Of a stretch of 64,000 nucleotides of DNA, positions 11,463-22,200 are shown piece by piece. The notes under the pieces were generated by a model. The model saw nothing but the letters and a program-made list of their open reading frames with translations. It searched no databases and was not told where the DNA came from. Positions within the stretch are counted from its first letter, which is position 1. Each line of letters starts with the position of its first letter. This DNA is from Rhyacophila brunnea (lineage: Eukaryota; Arthropoda; Insecta; Trichoptera; Rhyacophilidae), in assembly GCA_022495005.1 (NCBI GenBank), contig JAGYXB010000965.1, positions 124,001 to 188,000 of the forward strand, read 5' to 3'. A program made the translations under genes and the position numbers.

Positions 11463-12276
11463 ATTTGTTCAATGCTGTTCACGATTTTTATAAATGACAT
11501 AGCATTGGTAATGAAAAATGCTATGTTTTTGTTGTTTGCTGACGACTTGAAACTCTTCATGGAAGTTGTCACCTTGGACGATTGTCGTCAACTCCAACTT
11601 GATATACATAATATATTAGATTGGGGCAGGCGTAACAAACTGGACTTCAATATTGATAAATGCAATGATCGTTTACTAAAGCCTCACGAGTATTGTTTTT
11701 CCAGTACTCGATGCATGGCAGAGTTCTCTCGCGAATATCATCTGTAAGAGATCTTGGAATTACGTTTGACGGTAAACTGACGTTTAGTGGTCATATAGAT
11801 ACCATTTTTAAAAAGGCGCTAAAGATGTTGGGCTTTGTCTTGCGTACTTCCCGGGTCTTTTCGGATGTCACGGTACTAAAAATTCTTTTTAACTCCTTAG
11901 TTAGAAGCAGACTTGAGAGTGGGTATATCGTTTGGGCCCCGCATCAGTTGAAGTACGGCCTTATGGTGGAGAGAGTCCAAAAAAAATTTTAAGACTCCGT
12001 TACTTTCGGCTGTATGGATATTATCCGTGGCTCTATCAGACTGATTTTCTCTTAGGGATGCTTACATACTGTAGCTTAAAATTTAGAAGGGATCTTTATT
12101 TAGCTACATATTTTTTCAGACTTATATGCGGCGTAAACTCTGCCATTCTTGGTGGTGTTGGCTTGTGTGTCTCTGATAATTACCTTAGGAATCGAGGGCA
12201 TCCGTTGTTTGTTCTCCCACGGTGCAGAACTAACCTGCCATTAGTAATGCCAATTGGGAGGGCAGTAACCATATTT
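11463..12276 (+). mobile_element. Jockey/CR1-like LINE, RT fragment (5' part of a split copy)
   Basis: Three overlapping + frames (11472-11747, 11693-11992, 11932-12318) are pieces of one reverse-transcriptase C-terminal region broken by at least two frameshifts. The first contains the catalytic FADDLKLF box, followed by DWGRRNKLDFNIDKC. The next has VRDLGITFDGKLTFSGHI, and the last RCRTN-type sequence near the ORF end. This order is standard for jockey/CR1-group elements. The copy is 5' truncated and coding-dead. Its 3' end resumes at 15028 after a 2751 bp insertion. A second copy of the 3' region is at 52556-52953. Confidence 0.85.
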
Positions 12277-15027
12277 GTGACGCTAAAAAACAAACGTAGC
12301 CATCTCCATCACAAGTGAAACTGAGTAAATCAACTTTTTTGTTTTTGTGGTTCATTTGAACCCGTAAGTTAATAATTTCATAATTTATGATTATATTTTA
12401 TTTAAAAGATACGATTTAAACAATGCTCAATAATCGCGAATCTTCAACAAACAAGATATTTACGATTTTATGTTGGAGATGGCTATGTTTGTTTTGTATC
12501 ATCTGGATTTGACCAGGTTTGAAATAAATACTTTTGGAGATGGACAGTTTTGTTTTGTATTCGATTGGTTTGTTTTGTATTCTAACAAACAGGGTTGTGT
12601 TAAAATGGGTGCCGGACGAAATCCCGAATGCCGACATCCCGAAAGCCGAAATCCCGAAAGCCAAAATCCCGAATGGCCGGAATCCCGAAGGCCGAAATCC
12701 CGAAAAATAAAAAAATATAAACAGTATTAATTTTCAACCAGCGGTTCCCCAATAGGCGGCGCTTTTTCTTGGGTGTGTAATTTAACAAGATAATTAAAAT
12801 AGTTATATAAAAACTGTTATTAATTATGGAATGAAGCAACAAAATAATTTTCAACCAGCGGCACCCCAAAAGGCGGCGCTTTTTCTCGATTGTATAATTT
12901 ATCTAGATAATTAAAATAGTAGTATTAAAAACTAATATTAATTATGGAATGAAGCAAAATAATAATTTTCAACCAGCGGTACCCCAATAGGCGGCGCTTT
13001 TTCTTGAATGTGTAATTTAACAAGATAATTAAAATGGTTATAATAAAAACTATTCATAATTATGGAATCAAGCAACAAAATTATTTTCAACCAGCGGCAC
13101 CCCAAAAGGCGGCGCTTTTTCTCGATTGTATAATTTATCTAGATAATTAAAATAGTAGTATTAAAAACTATTATTTATTATGGATTGAAGCAAAAAAATT
13201 ATTTCAACCAGTGGTACCCCAATAGGCGGCGCTTTTTCTTGAATGTGTAATTTAACAAGATAATTAAAATAGTTATAAAAAAACTATTCATAATTATGGA
13301 ATCAAGCAACAAAATAATTTTCAACCAGCGGCACCCCAAAAGGGGACGCTTTTTCTCGATTGTATAATTTAACAAGATAATCAAAATAGTTATATAAAAA
13401 CTATTATTAATTATGAAATAATGCAAAAAAATAATTTTTAACCAGCGGTACCCCAATAGGCGGCTCTTTTTCTAGAGTGTGTAATTAAACAAGATAATTA
13501 TTTTCTTACTTCATTCCATAATTAATAATTGTTCTTATATAACTATTTTAATTATCTTGTTTAATTATACAATCGAGGAAAAGCGCCGCCTATTGGGGTG
13601 CAGCTGGTTGAAAATTATTTTGTTGCTTCATTTCATAATTAATAACAGTTTTTATATAACTATTTTAATTATCTTGTTAAATTACTTACTCAAGAAAAAG
13701 CGCCGCCTATTGGGGTACCGCTGGTTGAAAATTATTTTCTTGCTTCATTTCATAATTAATAATAGTTTTAAATACTACTATTTTAATTATCTAGTTAAAA
13801 TATACAATCGAGAAAAAGCGCCGCCTTTTGGGGTGCCGCTGGTTGAAAATTATTTTGTTACTTTATTCCATAATTAATAATAGTTTTAAATACTACTATT
13901 TTAATTATCTAGTTAAAATATACAATCGAGAAAAAGCGCCGCCTTTTGGGGTGCCGCTGGTTGAAAATAATTTTGTTGCATCATTCCATAATTAATAATA
14001 GTTTTTATATAACTATTCTAATTATCTTGTTAAATTACACACTCTAGAAAAAGCGCCGCCTATTGGGGTGCCGCTGGTTGAAAATTATTTTCTTGTTTCA
14101 TTTTATAATTAATATTAGTTTTTATATAACTATTTTAATTATCTTGTTAAATTATACAATCGAGGAAAAGCGCCGCCTATTGGGGTGCCGCTGGTTGAAA
14201 ATTATTACTGTTTATATTTTTTTATTTTTCGGGATTTCGGCCTTCGGGATTTTGTCCGGCACCCGAAAAAAACAACAATATAAATGTATAACTTATTTCA
14301 TATTTAAACTAACACTTAATAATTTGAAAATTATAATTGGGTTTATGAATTTATTTTGAGTTTTATGATATTAGAATTAAATAGGTAACTAAGCAAACAT
14401 AACAATATTTTTGAATAAAAATATATAAAAAAATATAGATGACTGAACCAGTTTACACGATATTATGCAGCTTTAAAACTGAACTTAAAATATGAACAGC
14501 CAAGGCACAGCCCTGAGGTTCTAAGATGCTAACTGTCGTAAAACGTTTGAAAATCAAAATTTACTTACCGTTTTTCAGTCTTCTTTGAGCGTTTAATGGT
14601 ATAATTTGATCTGGTAAACTTTCGTGCATTATCTGGAGACACTATTTCAAACTTTATTTGGATTATTTTCCATTCTTTGACAATTATTTCGCTTAAAAAC
14701 TTGAAGAGCACATCTTATGTACAGAGAAAACTTTTTGCTGATGGGAGCCATATTGATAAAATGCCACGACATGATTGGCCATTCTGAAAAAGTGCTACGT
14801 CGTGATTGGCTAAGACGAATGTGACCATGTTTGATATAAAAAGTCAATGGAGATGACTAAGTTTGAAAAAAATTACAACTTTTATTTTGATTTTTTAAGC
14901 AGAAAATAAGGAGATAGACATGTCTGAAGTGAATATTATTATATAAAACAACACAAGCAGTCATACCAACCGAAAATCTCAAAAAAGTCAGTGACTGGAG
15001 ATGGCCACGTTTGTTTTTTAACGTCAC
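12277..15027. mobile_element. 2751 bp non-autonomous TIR element inserted in the LINE
   Basis: The ends are 32 bp inverted repeats differing at two positions. The left begins GTGACGCTAAAAAACAAACG at 12277, and the right is the reverse complement of GTGACGTTAAAAAACAAACG ending at 15027. ATTT flanks both sides (12273-12276 and 15028-15031). Removing the element and one ATTT restores the LINE sequence seen in the sibling at 52680-52700. No transposase was found inside. A 4 bp target duplication and a GTGACG start do not point clearly to a familiar superfamily. The interior holds a separate fold-back array (12607-14266). Confidence 0.85.
12607..14266. repeat. Fold-back array: 7 direct plus 6 inverted units of 117/118 bp
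   Basis: The word TCAACCAGCGG starts units at 12734, 12851, 12969, 13087, 13204, 13321 and (mutated) 13438. Its reverse complement GGTTGA ends units near 13606, 13723, 13841, 13959, 14076 and 14193. Spacing is always 117 or 118. The symmetry centre is near 13500. The left half alternates two unit types, CCAATAGG...CTTG.(A/G)TGTGTAA and CCAAAAGG...CTCGATTGTATAA, giving a ~235 bp higher-order repeat. The outer boundaries are inverted GGGTGCCGGAC / GTCCGGCACCC with adjacent CCCGAA-rich sequence. The layout resembles Drosophila FB-type fold-back transposons. Open frames here are repeat artefacts. Confidence 0.9.
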
Positions 15028-15340
15028 ATTTAATGAAATCGCTTCGGATATTGATATATTCCACTTACGTGAGGGTGAATTTAGGTGGACATTATTTTAT
15101 AAGTTTTTAAGATAGGGTCTATCAAAGTTCACTCTGTGTGCTTCAATCTAGTTTTATTTTGTTACTTATTTTATTTATTTTCTTATTTTATTACTTATTC
15201 TCTGTATTTTTATTTTTAAAAATTATTAACACTTATTTTATGTCATGTCGTGAACGCTTTGAATTTATAATTTGTTATGTTCATTATATGTAAAATAAAT
15301 AAATTTGATTTGATTTGAAAAAAATTTGATTTGAATTTAT
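15028..15340 (+). mobile_element. 3' end of the split jockey/CR1-like LINE
   Basis: ATGAAATCGCTTCGG and GATATTGATATATTCCAC match 52700-52740 in the second copy, including the stop and 3' UTR (GTCATGTCGTGAACG). The tail is a short run of TTTGA units after AAATAAATAAA. Confidence 0.8.
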
Positions 15341-15349
15341 TAATCTGTT

Positions 15350-15990
15350 CTGTGCTGGCGACAGTACGTATTGTAAAGACCATAATGATAAAATGCAAAA
15401 TGTAAACACGTATTATCAAGACTGCATGCATGGATCAAGAAAGTTAGTTTAACGGCTTTTGAATTTTCACGAGATAGTAGCAACTCACATGACGTATGCG
15501 CAGTAGGTAGAACGATAGTGGTGGACCTGGCGAAAACACCGTGCAGAGCAGTTAGACGTTTATCAATTTTCAGAACTAGTCAAATAGCACCATACAATGA
15601 CAACAACATGTCTCTATTACGTTTGAAGAATGAGATTGGCGATATAAACGGCACTCCTGGGTGTAAATAGTTATTATTGCGATAGTATAATTATTACACA
15701 CTATTGGTGCCAGTAAATCCATGCACAGGCGCTAATGTGGTATTGAATTTATTCAGGATTCACGCATACATAGATATACTGTATCCAAGTCTATCGAATC
15801 TTCTACTAACATATTCAAACATAGGCTTTGGATAGTCGAAAGTTTTTTTGTATCTATATTATAATGTGAGAATTTGGCAGACGCAGAATTTGAACATGCA
15901 ATCCATGCCGTCAGAAGCGGTCAGTCTGCCATTTGTCTGAGGCTGGACACGCGTTAATTTCAGAGTCACACACAGTGAATGAGTTAATAC
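15350..15990 (+). repeat. Dispersed repeat Z, copy 1, with shared flank
   Basis: It shares AGACTGCATGCATGGATCAA, CATGACGTATGCGCA and TATTGGTGCCAGTAAA-type blocks, in order, with 30108-30510 and, inverted, with 60335-60685. The following segment to ~15955 (TTTGGCAGACGCAGAATTTG, ATCCATGCCGTCAGAA) is also shared with 30540-30630. No coding capacity. Confidence 0.7.
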
Positions 15991-16224
15991 ACTAAGAAAC
16001 AGTTAAAATGTGACAGCACTAGTCATTAAACGTCCAATTTCGGCCACCTAAAGTTAATACGCATGTAAGGCCACTTATTTACCGAAATACGACTAAGCAT
16101 TTAACACATAGTCAGGTTAATTTAACAACGGCATCTCTGCATAATTTTCACATAAAAAATAAATAGAATGCAAATACATGTTAAAATTGATCCAAGGATC
16201 CGTGTGTCATTCAAAACGACTTAC

Positions 16225-19200
16225 CCTGATCGCAGAGCACGTTGACAGCTTCCAGCACGCGCTTGGTGTAAATGCAAGGCTCATAATTGTCCATCTCCTG
16301 GGTGACCACAGAGCAGACCCTGCGAAAATCAAAATGCATTATGTCACCAACACATGATAAATTTGTATGTACATGGGGCCACTTGAGTTACATATCTTAG
16401 ATTGAAGAAATAAGAAGTTGGCAATGTCGCTACAATCTTGACAAGCTATTCGATGACTGACATCATCAGATTTATCAAAACCCATATGACATGTCTCGAG
16501 AACATGAACCGCCAAAACGTGTGAAATTTAATTGTTAAGAAGAAAAACGGAGTGCGGAAAGACTACGGCATGCGAGGGTCAGGAGTGGGCAACAGGAGAA
16601 GGAAAGCGGAGACCCTGGAAGGGTGGCAAAGTTTACTTGAGGCGTCCAAGATCCACCCAGGGCTGTAAGAGAAGAAAAGAAGAAACATCTTAGCTCAGGC
16701 ACTTCCCCCCACATAAAAAAAATGTACTGAAGGTATGGTAAGGTAAAATTAGAACTGAACAGATATCATATTATCATGCGCAAAAAAAGTTGGTAAGTAC
16801 ATTGGATCCCAACCTTTTTCCGGTCGCGAGTCCTTTTTATAATTTTTTTTTTTTTGAAAACTACAACAGAGCATGTGGCCCAATTACAGCAGTGTAGTGA
16901 AACAATATTGCAGTAGTATGAGTGAAACAATTACATAAACACCCAGGCTTTAGAAGTTGATAGCTAAGTAAGCCGCCATCCTCCCCGCCTCCCCATATAT
17001 TTTCATAAAAATGTGTTTTTAATATACGGCGAAGAAATACAAAGAAAATAATCGAATAATTAAAATTTACATGTGGGTTAAAAACTATCAATCAAAAGTG
17101 ATTCCCAACCTTGCAGCACGTCCCCGTATGGCTCCGGCAGTCCTGTCGAGCGAATCAGCGTCTCCCTCTTGCAAAGCGACAACGCACTTGTTCACGTCTT
17201 CCAAAATGTGATTCTCTGCGGAAAAACAAAAGAATACAGTTATTAGACATAAATAAGATGCCAAATTGTTATAAATGTTGCAAGTGCATTATTTTCTAGG
17301 AATTTTATCTTAACTTCGAAACCATTTTATGATATTGAGATGAATGTGAATAGAATATTGTATTGTTACCACATTAGGACGTGTGTACCAAATTTCAAGT
17401 CTCTGTGTATACAAGAAACAACTGATTGAAAAATCGTCCATGTAAAATATGGAGACAGATATACAGACTGAGCAACAAACGTGAGCCGTCATTTTGATTT
17501 TAGAGCTGCCAATAGAAGAAAATATTAAACTTGGTACCAATCAATGACATATTAAATGGACGACTCACTTCATACCCGGCGCGCACGAGAAATTGTACAT
17601 GAAAGTCATTCACAGATGTATAGGTAGATGTCACGTGACCATTGACGTATCCGTTTCCATTATGCGATACAAGCTTCGAGAATTTATAGTAATATAACCT
17701 TTATTGTAATGGCGTATTAGTGTCATGACTCATTGCGTTAGAAACAGATTCTCGGTTACTTACGACTTCTCGGAGATTAGACGCAAGTGAGCCCAGCTAA
17801 TCACAGGCGACTGACTGTCCAATGGTTCCTGTCATTCAATTGCATTGAATAAACATTCATCAATATCTTAAAATGGCATTTTATAAATAATAAATAATAC
17901 TAACATATGCAAAGTGATATCCCATCTTTCTTGGAGTGTTTAGTAGATTTTTTTACAATTTTTAACTAGGCACATTGGCATTTTGTAACATAATAATAAC
18001 GGTGGAGTCAAAACCTGAGTCATAAATTTTGTATGGGCAGACCCAGCGGTGTCGCCAGACCGCTTGCAAGCAGAATGTTCATTTGAGCGTAGGATACCGA
18101 TATTAAAATATGAATTTCGCCATCCGGCAGACCCGACACAAAGTGAGTGTCATTTTATTTTCTAGATGCTTCGTCCATATTAATGTCATTGGTACCAATA
18201 TAACCACACATATAATCGTTCGATCCAAAATTCAAAATTCAAACTATAAAATGCATATCAGACTACTTCCATTTAAGATCCAAATTCTTTATTGAAAACC
18301 TACCGCTAACTGCGAGGAAATCGTCGATGGTCGTGATATCGTCAACGGCTTCGGTGAGGAGACGCACTCCTAACTCCCACGCCCTGGAGAACACCTCGGC
18401 GTTTTCCTGGGCCACGCGGGAACGGGCCCTGGCCGCCAGAACCCTAGCCGCGTTAATCACCTGAAACAATGGAACGGCAACTCAATGAAAAGAGCCAGTA
18501 AGAATCATTTAACATTTCGTAAATTTATAATTTACAGACAGCGAACAAATCAGTCAATCAACGGCATTGACTATGTCGTGCAATATTTTTCAAATGATCT
18601 GATAATAGCAATGGGACAAAAAAAGAAGCAATCAATAATTCTACCATACTAAAAACGTTGTAGAATCGCTTGTAGCAGTAAAAAGTATTAATTACCTGAG
18701 GGCACAGGTTCTCGATCTGAGTGGCAGCGTGGCGCACCATCTTGACGCCATCTTCGTTGTTTGACATTGAGCACACCAAGTTGGCAACCTGCAAACAAAT
18801 GATATTAATTTAGAATTTAAATCAAAACACACAATAATCATTTCGGCGTCCTTCAGCATCCGTCTCGATCTAAGCCTGTCCAAAGCCGCTACCCTTCCGT
18901 TTTGGACTCCCAAAGTCTTCAATCTGACTCGACACTATCCTTCCATCATGTACAAGGTCGATGATCATCTCTTCGTTTACCTTAGTCATGCATGACGATG
19001 GAACTCATAAATAATGGGAACTGAAATAACTAACGGGTGTGGAGTAACAGGCAACCGATCTCAAGTAGGAAAAAATATGAGATAAACTTAAGGCTATACC
19101 TCAGTTGAGGCATGTCTGAAAAGATCGTGGCTAGGTGATGCGCGGATTGCGGGTCGCGGGTGCAAATGACGCATGCCGACCGAAATATAATTTCTCATAT

Positions 19201-22200
19201 AAATCCAACATCCGTCCATTTAATGTTCTGTTTATTGTTCTATTAGTAACAATAATAATATATTGATTGAGATGTTTTAGTAAATGGGTAACGTTTTTAG
19301 TCATCTTTACATGATTTAAGACTTAATACCCCCGTCGCCATCACGAAACAAATTGACGTATTGACACCTCGACGTTCGCTCTCGCCTCGATGAACTCCTC
19401 ACCACATAAGAAATGGTCAAGGACTAAGAAAAACCAATCAAAATTTCTCACCTCGACGAGTTTGTTAGCGTGCTCGGTGAAGACGACAGCGTACTCTTCC
19501 ACCTCCTTCTCCTGGCCGTTCCTGGCTGCCTCCATCAGCACTAATAGCGGCACATTTGTCTCCAAGAAACTGTCAACATAATAAAATTATTAATACCACA
19601 GAACAGGTTGCAATAAATGGCAAAAAAGAAAACAAACATGTATTGCGATATTTCAAATAAATTTATAACCTAAATCGCCCAAATGATGTAGTCATCCTAT
19701 TCTTATTCCATTATTTTTAGCGTGTATTTCCCGTAATCGCATATGCAAGTTCAAAAGACAAATAATAGTTTTATTATCATTTCCTGGTCGTTCCCTCATG
19801 GCTGACGATTGTGACCACTTTGAAATTCCATCATTTTCTGAGCGACCAAGACTTCCTACCCCTCTCGATCCTCTGCTTCTCTCAGTGCAGAGTGAAGGCT
19901 TACCCCAGTAAGCTCCTTCAGTCGGTCACTCCAGCGCACCTATGCTCTTTCTCAGCTTCACCTTCCCTGGAGGCTACCAAACAGTCTCTCCAGGTTATCC
20001 GAATGTCCAAAAAACTGCAGAATGCGTCTCAAATATATTGCCGTGAGTCGTTCCTTCTATATTCTTTGGATGATTCGACTGGTTCGTTCTATACTCTGTC
20101 CAAGAAATAAAAACACTCAGCTCCAACACAATCACATCAATTGCCTTCCGCTCCCTTACCCCCAGGGTACACGACTCAATACCGTACAAAAATGTCTCTA
20201 AAAGTTAACACAACCAAGAGAGGTGTAGTTAAAACATAGCACTTTCTGACAGTTCAACGGTTAACTTATTGTAACAATTAGCTGCCTCAATACATAAAAA
20301 TGCTCCCTCTACCTACCTAAACTACCCTCGGTAGCCGACGATAGCAGCCTTGTGTATAGATACCCAGGTAGGTTCGAAGTGTATGCTGTGATGGTATAAA
20401 ATGTATTTTCTCTACCATTCTATCCACATATAACCAGATGAAAGTCCCTCAGACCTGATGCCAGCCATTCACGGCCCGACTTTTCAGGTTTATCGTTCTT
20501 CTGAACCAGCTCCTCTCCTGCCATTCAGAAAGGTTCTTAACATATTGGTCTAGTTACGATTATTTGTGTTAATGACTGAATTACCTGTCAGAGACGTGGT
20601 CTACGACGGCTTTCCTCAGCTGACGCCTGAGATCTCGCGTCTTGCGGCACATCTGATCGATGGCCCTCTCCAAGCCGTCCGATTGCTCCTTGTTGCCGGC
20701 CTGTCAAATAATGCATATCAATTATTACAAATGCACATAGAATTTCTTCTGAACCATCTCCATTGATGGCTATACTTCAACTGATACGGGGCCCAAATAA
20801 AGACCCAACTGTGTTACTTAGTTCAGACACGATATTAAACACCACAACCCATCAAAAAAAATAGTATTAATAATTAGTCAACACTTACGTTGGTCATGTA
20901 CTCCTGGAGCAAATCCTGGAGCGCCTGCCTCACAGCATTGCATTCGGCAACGATTCTCTCACGACGCTCGTCTCTGTAAGCAAAAAATAATAGATATTGA
21001 GACAGGTGAGTGCTGATCGGGTGAGTACCCGAGACAGCAAATTAACATGAATATAAAAGTGACACTATTTCGATATAGATGCCAGTGTTCACGTTTATAA
21101 CTACAAATATGAGAGAGTCGATGAATACATATTTAACATATATTCTTTATTACACTACGATAGGCCAAGAAGCTCAATGACAGTAGTGTAGTCAAACAGT
21201 AATGTATTTAGTAATAGAAGTGAAACAATAGCTCACTGAGAATCCAATCCAGAACTACGGTAAAATAAGTCAGTGCGTTATGCTTCGGACCACGAGGATC
21301 TGTCCATACAGACGAAGGTCATATCCGATCACGCACCATTCCTCAATCATGAGAACTATTATTACTCTGTCAAACAAAGCTGACTGCACTTCAGATCTAG
21401 ACGGCTCTCAAAGAAAATTAAAATGAAGATGCACAAAAACCTTTTATCAATGACAGATTAAACGAAACTGGATATCTTTGAAAGGAAGATACTGAGACGT
21501 ATCTTCGGAGTCGAGTCGTACGAGACAAAGATGGCTAATGGCAAAGTACAAGCACATTGTTGTAGAATAATTCCCTGTTCATTCCAAGTGTAAAAATGGG
21601 GTGACACCATGAGGCAAACCATGTCACAATAAGACTCCTCTGCAGTAGACCAGAAAAGAAAGCGAAGAGGTCTAGACAAGTGTTTTTCAACCGATAATCC
21701 ATGGATATTTTTTGGTGATCTGCGAATTTTTGGCATCCAAATGCCTATGCTAAAAATTTCAATAACTTTTTCAAAACTGTGCAACTTCAAGTATTTGTGC
21801 ATTGTGTTTTTGTCCTTAAAACAGATTAATAGTTTTACGTGACGAAACCAACCGCGATCAGTCGCTATTATAATATGTCGTGTCCGGAAATTTATACGTA
21901 TGCAATTCGCCATATCACACTTCACCGTGAAATGTTGTATAGGAAATATATGGTCGTAAGACCGTCCAACCTGTTTGGGTCGTATAGTAATAGATAAAAT
22001 TCATGTCAAAATAAAACATGGTGCTTGTCGGTTTACAGGAAGCCAGCGGCAAATTAATTTTGAAAATAGCCGATATACTGGATTATTTGTCAGGTTACGT
22101 TAAGTTAAGTTAGGTTAGGTAAAATAAATATCAAATCGAACATATCAAATTTAATATCTGATAACAATGATGATAGCGTTATTATCAGATATTTTAAAAT

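Noticed and set aside
12416..14359. Several open frames on both strands with repeated LKII..LLHFIINNSF protein sequence
   Set aside because: They are translations of the 117/118 bp fold-back repeat, occur on both strands in mirror order, and have no codon or motif support.
9173..16224. Possible cryptic alpha-catenin C-terminal exons on the minus strand
   Set aside because: The actin-binding-domain blocks expected in this family (for example KWDDTGNDII or MMEMTDFTRG) were searched for by eye in this interval and not found.
18558..18922. Minus-strand frames spanning alpha-catenin exon 11 and beyond as separate genes
   Set aside because: The coding signal is confined to 18696-18788 with clean splice sites. 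The extensions are intron.
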